NCBI RefSeq assembly: GCF_014873495.1
Contig: NZ_JADBGF010000001.1
Location: forward strand, 6,200,001 to 6,264,000
Direction: 5' to 3'
Source: Streptomyces stelliscabiei
Lineage (GTDB): Bacteria; Actinomycetota; Actinomycetes; Streptomycetales; Streptomycetaceae
Length of the DNA: 64,000 bases
This document shows, in pieces, positions 1 to 10,306 of the stretch; positions within the stretch are counted from its first letter, which is position 1; each line of letters starts with the position of its first letter. The notes below the pieces were generated by a model, which made no database searches, had not been told where the DNA came from, and was given only the letters and a program-made list of their open reading frames with translations. The position numbers were made by a program, and so were the translations under genes.

Positions 1-309
1 AGCAACGACCCGGTCATCACGCTGAAGCGCGCCCTGGAGAACATCAAGCCGACCCTCGAGGTCAAGTCCCGCCGTGTCGGTGGTGCGACGTACCAGGTTC
101 CGATCGAGGTCAAGCCCGGTCGTGCCAACACGCTCGCGCTGCGCTGGCTGGTCGGTTACTCCCGCGCCCGTCGCGAGAAGACCATGACCGAGCGTCTGCT
201 CAACGAGCTTCTCGACGCGTCCAACGGCCTCGGTGCCGCTGTGAAGAAGCGCGAGGACACCCACAAGATGGCCGAGTCCAACAAGGCCTTCGCGCACTAC
301 CGCTGGTAG
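1..309 (+). CDS. rpsG: 30S ribosomal protein S7, C-terminal part (5' end outside window)
   Basis: The frame is open from the first base and ends in TAG at 307-309, giving the last 102 residues of ribosomal protein S7 (from SNDPVITLKRAL to the final AFAHYRW). S7 nucleates assembly of the 30S head and contacts the 3' major domain of 16S rRNA and the E site. The segment has the conserved YQVPIEV and RRWL/ALRWL-type core and the basic RARREKTM stretch. It sits 39 nt before fusA, the usual str operon order rpsL-rpsG-fusA-tuf. The start lies to the left of the window. Confidence 0.97.
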   Translation, partial: SNDPVITLKRALENIKPTLEVKSRRVGGATYQVPIEVKPGRANTLALRWLVGYSRARREKTMTERLLNELLDASNGLGAAVKKREDTHKMAESNKAFAHYRW

Positions 310-348
310 TCGCTACCCCCATCGAGACCGAGAGAAGACCGAAGCCTT

Positions 349-2475
349 ATGGCTACCACTTCACTTGACCTGGCCAGGGTCCGCAACATCGGGATCATGG
401 CCCACATCGACGCGGGCAAGACGACCACCACCGAGCGGATCCTCTTCTACACCGGCGTCAGCTACAAGATCGGTGAGGTCCACGACGGCGCTGCCACCAT
501 GGACTGGATGGAGCAGGAGCAGGAGCGTGGCATCACGATCACCTCTGCTGCCACCACCTGTCACTGGCCGCTCGAGGACAACGACTACACGATCAACATC
601 ATCGACACCCCGGGTCACGTCGACTTCACGGTCGAGGTGGAGCGTTCGCTCCGCGTGCTCGACGGTGCCGTCACGGTGTTCGACGGTGTCGCCGGTGTCG
701 AGCCGCAGTCCGAGACCGTGTGGCGTCAGGCCGACCGCTACGGCGTGCCGCGCATCTGCTTCGTGAACAAGCTGGACCGTACGGGCGCGGAGTTCCACCG
801 CTGTGTGGACATGATCTCCAGCCGCCTGGGCGCCGTCCCGCTCGTCATGCAGCTGCCGATCGGCGCCGAGATGGACTTCAAGGGCGTTGTGGACCTGGTC
901 CGCATGAAGGCGCTCGTGTGGTCCGCCGAGGCCGCCAAGGGCGAGATGTACGACGTCGTCGACATCCCGGCCACGCACACCGAGGCTGCCGAGGAGTACC
1001 GCGGCAAGCTGGTCGAGGCCGTCGCGGAGAACGACGACGAGATCATGGAGCTGTTCCTGGAGGGCCAGGAGCCCACCGAGGAGCAGCTGTACGCCGCGAT
1101 CCGTCGCATCACCATCGCGTCCGGCAAGTCCGACGGCGTCACCGTCACCCCGGTGTTCTGTGGCACCGCGTTCAAGAACAAGGGCGTCCAGCCCCTGCTC
1201 GACGCGGTCGTGCGCTACCTCCCGACCCCGCTCGACGTCGAGGCCATCGAAGGCCACGACGTCAAGGACCCCGAGGTCGTCGTCAAGCGCAAGCCGTCCG
1301 ACGACGAGCCGCTGTCGGCGCTGGCGTTCAAGATCATGAGCGACCCGCACCTCGGCAAGCTCACCTTCGTCCGGATCTACTCCGGTCGCCTGGAGTCCGG
1401 CACCGCCGTGCTGAACTCCGTCAAGGGCAAGAAGGAGCGCATCGGCAAGATCTACCGTATGCACGCGAACAAGCGTGAGGAGATCGAGTCGGTGGGCGCC
1501 GGCGACATCGTCGCCGTCATGGGCCTGAAGCAGACCACCACCGGTGAGACGCTGAGCGACGACAAGCAGCCGGTGATCCTGGAGTCCATGGACTTCCCGG
1601 CGCCGGTCATCCAGGTCGCGATCGAGCCCAAGTCCAAGGGTGACCAGGAGAAGCTGGGTGTCGCCATCCAGCGTCTCGCGGAGGAGGACCCCTCCTTCCA
1701 GGTCCACTCGGACGAGGAGACCGGCCAGACCATCATCGGTGGTATGGGCGAGCTGCACCTCGAGGTGCTGGTCGACCGTATGCGCCGTGAGTTCAAGGTC
1801 GAGGCCAACGTCGGCAAGCCGCAGGTCGCCTACCGCGAGACGATCCGCAAGGCCGTCGAGCGCGTCGACTACACGCACAAGAAGCAGACTGGTGGTACCG
1901 GCCAGTTCGCCAAGGTGCAGATCGCGATCGAGCCGATCGAGGGCGGCGACGCCTCGTACGAGTTCGTGAACAAGGTCACCGGTGGCCGTATCCCGAAGGA
2001 GTACATCCCTTCGGTGGACGCCGGTGCGCAGGAGGCCATGCAGTTCGGCATCCTCGCGGGCTACGAGATGACGGGCGTCCGCGTCACGCTCATCGACGGT
2101 GGCTACCACGAGGTCGACTCCTCCGAGCTCGCCTTCAAGATCGCCGGTTCGCAGGCCTTCAAGGAGGCCGCGCGCAAGGCGTCCCCCGTGCTCCTTGAGC
2201 CGATGATGGCCGTCGAGGTCACCACGCCCGAGGACTACATGGGTGAGGTCATCGGCGACATCAACTCCCGCCGTGGTCAGATCCAGGCCATGGAGGAGCG
2301 GGCCGGTGCCCGCGTCGTGAAGGGCCTCGTGCCCCTCTCGGAGATGTTCGGCTACGTCGGAGACCTCCGCAGCAAGACCTCGGGTCGCGCAAGCTACTCG
2401 ATGCAGTTCGACTCCTACGCCGAGGTTCCGCGGAACGTCGCCGAGGAGATCATCGCGAAGGCCAAGGGCGAGTAA
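349..2475 (+). CDS. fusA: Elongation factor G
   Basis: 708-residue translational GTPase that drives ribosomal translocation and, with RRF, ribosome recycling. Domain I carries the G1 loop AHIDAGKTT (about residues 18-26), the G2 region RGITITSAA, G3 DTPGHVDF and G4 NKLD, followed by domain II and the C-terminal domains III-V (domain IV region GGRIPKEYIP, domain V YVGDLRSKTSGRASYSMQF). Length matches bacterial EF-G and there is no sign of an EF-G2 type divergence. Start is ATG at 349, 39 nt after rpsG, and it is probably cotranscribed in the str operon. Cytoplasmic; fusidic acid target by family knowledge. Confidence 0.98.
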   Translation: MATTSLDLARVRNIGIMAHIDAGKTTTTERILFYTGVSYKIGEVHDGAATMDWMEQEQERGITITSAATTCHWPLEDNDYTINIIDTPGHVDFTVEVERSLRVLDGAVTVFDGVAGVEPQSETVWRQADRYGVPRICFVNKLDRTGAEFHRCVDMISSRLGAVPLVMQLPIGAEMDFKGVVDLVRMKALVWSAEAAKGEMYDVVDIPATHTEAAEEYRGKLVEAVAENDDEIMELFLEGQEPTEEQLYAAIRRITIASGKSDGVTVTPVFCGTAFKNKGVQPLLDAVVRYLPTPLDVEAIEGHDVKDPEVVVKRKPSDDEPLSALAFKIMSDPHLGKLTFVRIYSGRLESGTAVLNSVKGKKERIGKIYRMHANKREEIESVGAGDIVAVMGLKQTTTGETLSDDKQPVILESMDFPAPVIQVAIEPKSKGDQEKLGVAIQRLAEEDPSFQVHSDEETGQTIIGGMGELHLEVLVDRMRREFKVEANVGKPQVAYRETIRKAVERVDYTHKKQTGGTGQFAKVQIAIEPIEGGDASYEFVNKVTGGRIPKEYIPSVDAGAQEAMQFGILAGYEMTGVRVTLIDGGYHEVDSSELAFKIAGSQAFKEAARKASPVLLEPMMAVEVTTPEDYMGEVIGDINSRRGQIQAMEERAGARVVKGLVPLSEMFGYVGDLRSKTSGRASYSMQFDSYAEVPRNVAEEIIAKAKGE

Positions 2476-2519
2476 CGCTCCGCGTCCACACGCTTTAGGC
2501 TTGACTCCGGAGCCTCAGG

Positions 2520-2551
2520 GGGCAAACACCCGCCAACACGGGTGTTTGCCC
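2520..2551 (+). promoter_or_regulatory. fusA-tuf intergenic hairpin
   Basis: Perfect 12-bp stem (2520-2531 with 2540-2551, arms GGGCAAACACCC / GGGTGTTTGCCC, 8-nt loop) in the 155-nt gap between fusA and tuf. No T-run follows, so it is not a clean intrinsic terminator. A -35-like TTGACT lies at 2501. The fusA-tuf1 gap of Streptomyces is known to hold a separate tuf promoter, so attenuation, mRNA processing or promoter-linked control are all possible. Function inferred. Confidence 0.5.
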
Positions 2552-2630
2552 AAGGACCCGGACTTTCCAGCAAAGATCACCTGGCGCCGATGAAGCAAGG
2601 CGTTCCAGAACCACTCCCAGGAGGACCCCC

Positions 2631-3824
<1,194 letters not shown>

Positions 3825-3860
3825 TCTTGGCCCGCGAGGGCTGACCGGTTGGTCTTTGGA

Positions 3861-3900
3861 GAGGCCCGTACGACTTCGGTCGTACGGGCCTCTTCTGTTT
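3861..3900 (+). terminator. tuf terminator
   Basis: Perfect 14-bp stem, GAGGCCCGTACGAC at 3861-3874 with GTCGTACGGGCCTC at 3879-3892, closed by a TTCG tetraloop and followed by the T-rich TTCTGTTT. It closes the str operon. Confidence 0.9.
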
Positions 3901-4010
3901 CCCCGACGCTCTCCCCGTGACGCCTGTCCTGTGCCGCCCTTCCTGTAACGCCTTTCCCGCCCCGGTCCAAGTACAAGTGACAGCACGACCGACCACGGGA
4001 GGTACGTACC

Positions 4011-4604
4011 TTGGCACCGGACAGCAGAGGCCCCGGCGGTCCGCCGGGAGGCATGTACGATCCGGCGGCCTTCGAGGTCTTCTACCGCCGTCATGTCGAC
4101 GCCGTCACCCGCTTCATGGCCCGGCGGGTCACCGATCCGCACACCGTCGCCGATCTCACCGCCGAGACCTTCCTCGCGGTGATCGACTCGGCCCGCGCCT
4201 ACCGCGCCGACCTCGGGAGCGAGACGGCCTGGCTGTACGGCATCGCGCGCAACGTGGTCGCGGCCGAGGCGCGGCGCAGCGCGCGGCAGAGCGTGCTCGG
4301 CGGCCGGATCGCCGGGCGGCGGCTGCTGGAGGCCGACGACATCGGCCGGCTGGAGGACAAGCTCGACGCCGAGGCGGCCGGGCGCCGGGCGCTGGCCGCG
4401 CTGGAAGGGCTCCCCGAGGGCGAGCGCGCGGTCGTCGAACTCGTCGCCGTCGACCAGTTGAGCGTCACCGAGGCAGCCACGGCGTTGGGGATACGCAAGG
4501 TCACGGCGCGCGTACGGCTGCACCGGGCCCGCCGGGCGCTGCGCTCGGCGGCGGTGGGCAGTGAGCATCCGGCAGGGCTCAGCTACGCAGGGGGAGAGGC
4601 ATGA
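4011..4604 (+). CDS. ECF-type sigma-70 family RNA polymerase sigma factor
   Basis: 197-residue sigma factor with region 2 (about residues 15-85: FEVFYRRHVDAVTRFMARRV ... TAWLYGIARNV) and region 4 (about 125-180: LPEGERAVVELVAVDQLSVTEAA with the helix-turn-helix and KVTARVRLHRAR). No region 3 is seen, as in ECF sigmas. The TTG start at 4011 follows GGGAGG at about 3998-4003 with good spacing; an internal ATG at 4053 is possible but has an SD only 2 nt away. Its last four bases overlap the next gene (ATGA), so the pair is translationally coupled and the partner is probably an anti-sigma or other linked membrane protein. Target promoters cannot be seen. Confidence 0.88.
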   Translation: MAPDSRGPGGPPGGMYDPAAFEVFYRRHVDAVTRFMARRVTDPHTVADLTAETFLAVIDSARAYRADLGSETAWLYGIARNVVAAEARRSARQSVLGGRIAGRRLLEADDIGRLEDKLDAEAAGRRALAALEGLPEGERAVVELVAVDQLSVTEAATALGIRKVTARVRLHRARRALRSAAVGSEHPAGLSYAGGEA

Positions 4605-5218
4605 CCACGAGGACGACGAAGACCTTCGAGGACCGGCTGCTGGACGAGCTCCAGCGGGAGATCGCGCTGCGGGCCGAGGACGTGACCGAGCCCGACCCCG
4701 TGATCCGCCGGGCGATCACCACGCGGCGCGCGCTCGTCGCCCTCGCGGCGTGCGTCGCGGCGGCGGGGGCGGTGGTGGCGCTGCCGTCGTCGACCGGTGG
4801 GTCGCAGGCGTACGCGGTGGAGCGGAACGGGGACGGCAGTGTCACCGTCAGCATGGAGGACATTCTGCTGAGCGGCGACGACCAGAAGGAGCTGAGCGAG
4901 CGGCTGCGTGCCGAAGGCATCAGCGTGACCGTCGACAGGCCGAGGAAGGGCTATGTCTGCGCAAAGCGTCGTGGTGAGGCCTATCAGCCGGGCTGGGTGG
5001 TGGGGCCGTCGCGTGGCACCGGTGAGGTGGTGATGCCCAGCCATGCGTTCATCCTGCGCCCTGGTGACTCCCTGGTGTTCGAGTTGCCGCAATGGGAGGC
5101 GGGGGACCGTGCCGCCCCCGCCTCGACCGTGTTCGGGTACAAGGGGCGGGCCGAGCCCTGCCGGGAAGTGCCCTGGGACGGGAGCGGTGTCCGCAGGGAC
5201 TCCTTCGAGGAGAAGTAG
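4601..5218 (+). CDS. Single-pass membrane protein coupled to the sigma factor, possible anti-sigma
   Basis: 205 residues with a cytoplasmic N-terminus of about 45 residues (charged, DELQREIALRAEDV), one membrane segment at about 46-66 (ALVALAACVAAAGAVVALP) and an extracellular C-terminal domain of about 135 residues with two cysteines (YVCAKR, EPCREV) that could form a disulfide. The ATG overlaps the sigma stop by 4 nt. The topology (short inside, single helix, outside sensor) resembles membrane anti-sigma factors, but no zinc HxxxCxxC anti-sigma motif is present and I do not recognise the family. Partnership with the sigma factor is inferred from coupling only. Confidence 0.75.
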   Translation: MTTRTTKTFEDRLLDELQREIALRAEDVTEPDPVIRRAITTRRALVALAACVAAAGAVVALPSSTGGSQAYAVERNGDGSVTVSMEDILLSGDDQKELSERLRAEGISVTVDRPRKGYVCAKRRGEAYQPGWVVGPSRGTGEVVMPSHAFILRPGDSLVFELPQWEAGDRAAPASTVFGYKGRAEPCREVPWDGSGVRRDSFEEK

Positions 5219-5266
5219 CCCGGGGTGGCCCGCACGGCGGCGACCGTGCGGGCCACCCCGGGGTTT
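5219..5266 (+). terminator. Terminator after sigma/membrane-protein pair
   Basis: Perfect 19-bp stem: 5219-5237 pairs with 5244-5262, 6-nt loop CGGCGA, followed by GTTT. The stem begins immediately after the TAG of the preceding gene. It may be used from either side. Confidence 0.88.
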
Positions 5267-5384
5267 CGGCGCTTCGAAACTATTCGGCGCGTTCGACCCG
5301 TTGTCCCCTCGCCTCACTCCCTTCACCATTTGTCATGTCGCTGAGCAAATTCAGCGTTCGGGATGACCGGGCGAGGGGTGTGGC

Positions 5385-8300
5385 ATGTCCGCGGACGTCA
5401 GTCGGAGAACCGTTCTGGGAGCGGGTGCCGGGCTCGCCGTGGTGCCCGCCCTGCCGGGGGTCGCGGGGGCGGAGGAGGCGTCGGCGCAGGACATGGCCTC
5501 GGGGGGTGTGCCGGGCGGGCCGCGGGTCACCGACCCCGGCGCGTACCTCTCCTTCACGCCCGTGCCGAGGGCGTTCGCGCTGGTCGGTGCCCCGGTGGTG
5601 GTCAGCCCCGAGGATCACCCCGGAGTCGTACGGGTCGCGGGGGATCTGCGGGACGACATCGAGCGGGTGACCGGGGTGCGGCCGGGGAGCGACACGGCGG
5701 CCGAGATCGTGCTGGTGGGGGCCATCGGTCGGAGTCCGCTGATCGACGGGCTGATCGCCGCCGGGAAGCTCGACGTCGACGGGGTGCGGGGAAGGTGGGA
5801 GACCTCGCTGCAGACGGTCGTGGAGCGGCCGATGCCGGGGGTGCGCCGGGCCTTCGTCATCGCCGGCAGCGATCCGCGCGGCACGATCTTCGGGGTGTAC
5901 GACGTCTCGTACGGCCTCGGTGTCTCGCCCTGGTACTGGTGGGACGACGTGCCGCCGGTCCGCCGGGACGCGGTGTACGTACGGCCGGGCCGGTTCAGTC
6001 AGGGCACGCCCGCCGTGAAGTACCGGGGCGTCTTCATCAACGACGAGAACCCGGCGCTCGGGACGTGGGCGCCGGCGTACTTCGGGCCCGGGAAGGCGCC
6101 GGGGCACCCCGGTGGCTTCCATGCGGACTTCTGGGCGAAGGTCTTCGAGGTGCTGCTGAGGCTGAAGGGAAACTACGTCTGGCCCGCGGTGTGGGGACGG
6201 GCCTTCGCCGAGGACGATCCGGAGAACCACGCGCGGGCCAAGGAATACGGAATTGTCATGGGCACGTCGCATGAGGCGCCCATGATGCGGGGGATCGAGG
6301 AGTGGAACCGCCACGCGGTCCCCGCTGTGCGCGACGGCGCGGGCAAGGTGGTGACCCCCGGGCGGGACCCCTACGGGGGTACCGGGGAGTGGTCGTACCG
6401 CCGGAACGCCGAGGCCATCAGGGCGTACTGGCGTGACGGCATCCGGCGCATGGTCGACGAGGACTTCGAGGGCGTCGTCACGCTGGGCATGCGGGGCAAC
6501 GGTGACACGAGCCTGCCGGACGGCGACGGCATCGAGCTGATGCGGGAGATCATCGACACCCAGCGGCGGATCATCGCCGAGGTGACCGGCCGCCCGGTGC
6601 GGGAGACCCCGCAGGTGTGGACCCTCTACAAGGAGGTCCAGCGGTACTGGGACCGGGGGCTGCGGGCGCCGGACGACGTCACGGTCGTCCTCACGGACGA
6701 CAACTGGGGGAACATCCGTAAGCATCCGGACCCCGGGGAGCCCGTACGACCCGGGGGTTACGGGTTGTACTACCACTTCGACTACGTCGGTGTCGGGCGC
6801 AACTACAAGTGGGTCGACACGGCGAACCTCGCGAACCTGTGGGAGCAGCTGCACCAGGCCGACGCGTACGGCAACCACGGTCTGTGGGTGGTGAACGTCG
6901 GCGATCTGAAGGGGAACGAGCTGCCGACCGAGTTCTTCCTGAACTACGCCTGGAATCCGGGCCGTTGGGGATCGAAGGACCTGGAGGAGTGGGAGCGGGG
7001 GTTCGCGCGGCAGAATTTCGGCGCGCAGGCGGCGGCGGAGATCGCCGAGGTGCTGGCCGCCTACGGGCAGCTCCAGGCCCGCCGCAAGCCGGAGCTGCTC
7101 AACCGCCGGATCACCCTCGACGAGACGAAGGACCCCACGAAGGACGAGCGGGCGATCGTCTACGACGACCAGGCGACACCGTTCTTCTTCGGCCACCGGG
7201 AGCTGGAACGCGTCACGGCCCAGTGGCGGGCGCTGGCGAAGCGGGCCGACCGGGTGGGGCGGCGACTGCCGGCGGCCGTGCGGGACGCGTGGTTCGAACT
7301 GGTCGGATACGAGGTGGCGGCCACCGCGAACCTGTACGAGCTGCGGGAGGCGGAGTTCAAGAACCTGCTGTACGCACGGCAGGGACGGGCGGCGGCCAAC
7401 AGCCGCGCGGAGGCCGCCGAGGCGGGACTGGCACGCGATCTCGCGCTGGCCGATCGCTTCAACTCCGAGGTGGCGGGCGGGAAGTGGCGAGGCTTCCAGA
7501 CGCAGCCGCACATCGGGTACGGGGACGTGGAGCGCTACGGCCCGAACGCCGGATGGCAGCAGCCGGAGCGGAACAACGTGGCACTGCCGGACGAGATCTT
7601 CCCCCAGGTGCGGCGGATCGAGGTGCCGGTGGCGGCGGAGCTGGGGGTGGCGGTCGACGGGGGCGACGACTCGGGGGAGTGGTGGCCCCGGTCCGCCGCG
7701 GAGGCGGTGCTGCCGGTGTTCAGTCCGTACCAGACCAGGCCCCGGCAGTACGTGGAGATCTTCAACCGGGGGCGTACGCCCTTCGCGTACCGGATCGAGT
7801 CGTCGGCGCCCTGGCTGGTGGTGGAGCGGCCCCGGGGGCGGGTCGAGGAGCAGGTGCGGGTCGGGGTCCGGGTGGACTGGGGGCGGGTGCCGGCGGGGGG
7901 TGCCGAGGCTTCGCTGACGGTGAGCGGGGCCGGGGCCTCGGTCGCGGTGAAGGCCGTCGCGGAGAAGCCGTCGGAGCGGGAGGCGCGGAAGCTGCGGGGG
8001 TTCGTCGAGGCGGGCGGCTACGTGGCGATCGACGCGGAGCACCACACGCGGGCGGTGGGTTCGCGCGACGGGCGCGTGGGCTGGCGCCGGATCGAGCGGA
8101 TCGGGCGTACGGGGGCGGGGGTGACGCCGTGGCCCGTGACGGCGCCCCGGCAGACGCCGGGCGGGTCGGGACCGCGGCTGGAGTACGAGGTCGGTCTGCT
8201 GTCGGCCGTGGACGAGGTGACGGTCCGGGCGTACGTCTCGCCGAGGAACCCGACGCTCGCGACGGGCGGCCTGCGCTACGGGGTGTCGTTCGACGGGGCG

Positions 8301-8546
8301 GAACCCCAGGTCGTCGACATCAACGCCGTCACCGGGGCCGACGACGGGCTCATGAACAAGCAGTGGGCGCGCAACACCTCCGACAACGTGAACGTGACGG
8401 TGACCCGGCACACGATCGCCGGGCCCGGGGTGCACCGGCTGACGTTCTGGATGGTCGATCCGACCGTGGTGCTGCAGCGGCTGGTGATCGACACGGGTGG
8501 TCTGACACCGACGTATCTGGGGCCGCTGGAGAGCCACCGGATCTGA
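5385..8546 (+). CDS. Glycoside hydrolase family 115, secreted xylan alpha-1,2-glucuronidase
   Basis: 1053-residue secreted enzyme resembling GH115, which removes (4-O-methyl)-glucuronic acid side groups from xylan. A Tat signal opens the protein (SRRTVLGAGAGLAV, about residues 6-28, with AGA/AEE cleavage). An N-terminal alpha/beta domain is followed by the catalytic barrel (KYRGVFINDENPAL, LKGNYVWPAVWG, MGTSHEAPMMRG, TLGMRGNGDT, TDDNWGN), a helical section and the C-terminal beta-sandwich typical of GH115 (about 870-1050, YVAIDAEHHTRAV to PTVVLQRLVIDTGG). Length fits the family. Start ATG at 5385 follows GAGGGG. A GH10 xylanase starts 18 nt after its stop, so the two are probably one operon for glucuronoxylan attack. 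Confidence 0.88.
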   Translation: MSADVSRRTVLGAGAGLAVVPALPGVAGAEEASAQDMASGGVPGGPRVTDPGAYLSFTPVPRAFALVGAPVVVSPEDHPGVVRVAGDLRDDIERVTGVRPGSDTAAEIVLVGAIGRSPLIDGLIAAGKLDVDGVRGRWETSLQTVVERPMPGVRRAFVIAGSDPRGTIFGVYDVSYGLGVSPWYWWDDVPPVRRDAVYVRPGRFSQGTPAVKYRGVFINDENPALGTWAPAYFGPGKAPGHPGGFHADFWAKVFEVLLRLKGNYVWPAVWGRAFAEDDPENHARAKEYGIVMGTSHEAPMMRGIEEWNRHAVPAVRDGAGKVVTPGRDPYGGTGEWSYRRNAEAIRAYWRDGIRRMVDEDFEGVVTLGMRGNGDTSLPDGDGIELMREIIDTQRRIIAEVTGRPVRETPQVWTLYKEVQRYWDRGLRAPDDVTVVLTDDNWGNIRKHPDPGEPVRPGGYGLYYHFDYVGVGRNYKWVDTANLANLWEQLHQADAYGNHGLWVVNVGDLKGNELPTEFFLNYAWNPGRWGSKDLEEWERGFARQNFGAQAAAEIAEVLAAYGQLQARRKPELLNRRITLDETKDPTKDERAIVYDDQATPFFFGHRELERVTAQWRALAKRADRVGRRLPAAVRDAWFELVGYEVAATANLYELREAEFKNLLYARQGRAAANSRAEAAEAGLARDLALADRFNSEVAGGKWRGFQTQPHIGYGDVERYGPNAGWQQPERNNVALPDEIFPQVRRIEVPVAAELGVAVDGGDDSGEWWPRSAAEAVLPVFSPYQTRPRQYVEIFNRGRTPFAYRIESSAPWLVVERPRGRVEEQVRVGVRVDWGRVPAGGAEASLTVSGAGASVAVKAVAEKPSEREARKLRGFVEAGGYVAIDAEHHTRAVGSRDGRVGWRRIERIGRTGAGVTPWPVTAPRQTPGGSGPRLEYEVGLLSAVDEVTVRAYVSPRNPTLATGGLRYGVSFDGAEPQVVDINAVTGADDGLMNKQWARNTSDNVNVTVTRHTIAGPGVHRLTFWMVDPTVVLQRLVIDTGGLTPTYLGPLESHRI

Positions 8547-8564
8547 GAAGGGACCTGGAGACAG

Positions 8565-9641
8565 ATGACGTACATGAACCGCCTTCGCCTGCCCGCGCTC
8601 GGGATCGTCGCCGGAGCGCTGCTGTCCACGGCCGTGGCCGTGCACCCGGCCTCGGCACACGGACAGCCCGGCCCGTCGTTGCGGACGCTCGCCGACCGGG
8701 CCGGCGTACGCGTCGGCACGGCCGTCGACATGGCGGCCCTCGCGGACGACCGGACGTACCGCGCGACCACCGCACGGGAGTTCAGCTCGGTGACCGCCGA
8801 GAACGCCATGAAGTGGGAGTCGGTCGAGCCGCAGCGGGGCGTGTACGACTGGAAGGCCGCCGACGACCTGGTCCGTTTCGCGCGGAAGAACGGGCAGGTC
8901 GTCCGCGGTCACACCCTCGTCTGGCACAGCCAGCTGCCGGGCTGGCTGACGGCCGGGGTGACGGACGGGTCGATCGGCCCGGCGGAGCTGCGCGGCATCC
9001 TCCGCAAGCACATCACCACCGAGGTGAAGCGGTACAAGGGGAAGATCCAGCAGTGGGACGTGGTGAACGAGGTCTTCGAGGAGGACGGCAGCCTGCGGAA
9101 CTCGCTCTGGCTGCGTGAGCTGGGGCCGTCGTACATCGCGGACGCGTTCCGCTGGGCGCACGCGGCCGACCCGAAGGCGAAGCTCTTCCTCAACGACTAC
9201 AACGTGGAGGGCGTCAACGCGAAGTCCACCGCGTACTACGAACTCGCGAAGCGGTTGCGTGCCGAGGGTGTGCCGGTGCAGGGGTTCGGCGCCCAGGGGC
9301 ACCTGGCGATCCAGTACGGCTTCCCGGGGCAGGTCGCGGAGAACCTCGCCCGGTTCGGTGCGCTGGGGATGCGGACGGCGTTCACGGAGGTGGACGTGCG
9401 GATGATCCTGCCGGTGGACGAGACGAAGACGGCGACGCAGGCGAGCTACTACCGGCAACTGCTGGACGCCTGCCTGGGGGCGCGCAGCTGCACGTCGTTC
9501 ACGGTGTGGGGGTTCACGGACAAGTACTCGTGGGTGCCCGGGGTCTTCGACGGCGAGGGCTCGGCGACGCCGATGGACGAGACGTACGGGCGGAAGGCGG
9601 CGTACGGGGCGCTGCGGGAGGGGCTGGCGGCGGGGCGGTGA
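8565..9641 (+). CDS. Secreted endo-1,4-beta-xylanase, glycoside hydrolase family 10
   Basis: 358 residues. An N-terminal signal peptide (hydrophobic run at about 10-27, cleavage near ASA-HG at 32) precedes one GH10 TIM barrel. Family motifs are visible: TAENAMKWE, GHTLVWHSQLPGW, WDVVNEVFEE with acid/base Glu169, and FTEVDVRM with nucleophile Glu275; WGFTDKYSW near the end also fits. No carbohydrate-binding module follows, so this is a compact single-domain xylanase. It cleaves internal xylan linkages outside the cell. The gene follows the GH115 gene by 18 nt with GGGACCTGGAGA upstream of ATG, suggesting cotranscription and joint action on glucuronoxylan. Confidence 0.94.
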   Translation: MTYMNRLRLPALGIVAGALLSTAVAVHPASAHGQPGPSLRTLADRAGVRVGTAVDMAALADDRTYRATTAREFSSVTAENAMKWESVEPQRGVYDWKAADDLVRFARKNGQVVRGHTLVWHSQLPGWLTAGVTDGSIGPAELRGILRKHITTEVKRYKGKIQQWDVVNEVFEEDGSLRNSLWLRELGPSYIADAFRWAHAADPKAKLFLNDYNVEGVNAKSTAYYELAKRLRAEGVPVQGFGAQGHLAIQYGFPGQVAENLARFGALGMRTAFTEVDVRMILPVDETKTATQASYYRQLLDACLGARSCTSFTVWGFTDKYSWVPGVFDGEGSATPMDETYGRKAAYGALREGLAAGR

Positions 9642-9657
9642 GCGGGGCCGTCCCCGG

Positions 9658-10257
9658 TCAGCCCTGGTCCGGATAACGAGGCAGGTTGTCCGTGGAGATG
9701 GTCCAGTCCGCGATGGTGACGTCCTCGCCGTAGACGAAGTCCTTGCGGGTGGCGTAGCGCGGGCCGTCCGGAGTTGCGTGGATGTCGGTGAGGACGGCGC
9801 CGGTGCCGGTGCGTGGGTCGAAGACGGCATAGACGGGGATGCCGAGCAGGGGGTAGTCGCGGACCTTGCCGATCCAGTCGTTGTCGGGGTTGGAGCGGGA
9901 CACGATCTCGATCGCGGCGATCAGCGTACGTGCGTCGAAGGATCCGTCTCCTTCCATGTCCGCCTCGGCGATGAGCATCACGTCGGGATGTCGCATGACC
10001 CCTTCGGGCTCGTCTTCCACATCCGGGGTGCCCGTGTGGGCCACGAGGTCGTCGGGCATGAGCCGTTCGAGCCGTTTCCGCAGGCGCAGCGCGGTGAGTT
10101 CGTGCTGCTTCACGGGCGACATCATGTCGTGGACGATCCCTTCCTTGGTGATCTCGAACTTGCCGGGGAGGGTGTCGTCCATCGACTGAACGAAGTCCCG
10201 CATGGCCCGGTAGGGGTGAGAGGCGCCGTGCTGTGCGTTGTCCGGGGTGATGGTCAT
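9658..10257 (-). CDS. Uma2 family (DUF820) restriction-endonuclease-fold protein
   Basis: About 199 residues. The core has the PD-(D/E)xK-like pattern of Uma2 proteins: MRHPDVMLIAE followed by IAAIEIVSRSNPDND and KVRDYPLLGIPVYAVFDPRTG. These proteins are common in multiple copies in Streptomyces; nuclease activity is predicted from fold and the cellular role is unknown. I chose the ATG at 10257 because GAGGAG lies 8 nt upstream; the frame extends to an ATG at 10305 (16 more residues) without such support. It converges with the xylanase gene and is followed upstream by another minus-strand gene 50 nt away. Confidence 0.85.
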   Translation of the reverse strand: MTITPDNAQHGASHPYRAMRDFVQSMDDTLPGKFEITKEGIVHDMMSPVKQHELTALRLRKRLERLMPDDLVAHTGTPDVEDEPEGVMRHPDVMLIAEADMEGDGSFDARTLIAAIEIVSRSNPDNDWIGKVRDYPLLGIPVYAVFDPRTGTGAVLTDIHATPDGPRYATRKDFVYGEDVTIADWTISTDNLPRYPDQG

Positions 10258-10306
10258 GGCGCTCGCTCCTCGTCTGTGCCCGGAGGCAAGGATCGTCACG
10301 TTCATG

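Noticed and set aside
361..2109. Minus-strand frame of 582 codons inside fusA
   Set aside because: Shadow of fusA; repetitive Asp/Leu/Val/Arg composition and no homology visible.
5280..9830. Very long open frame (over 1500 codons) on the minus strand opposite the xylanolytic genes
   Set aside because: Composition is Arg/Pro/His-rich shadow of high-GC third positions; the plus strand encodes clear GH115 and GH10 enzymes with intact motifs.
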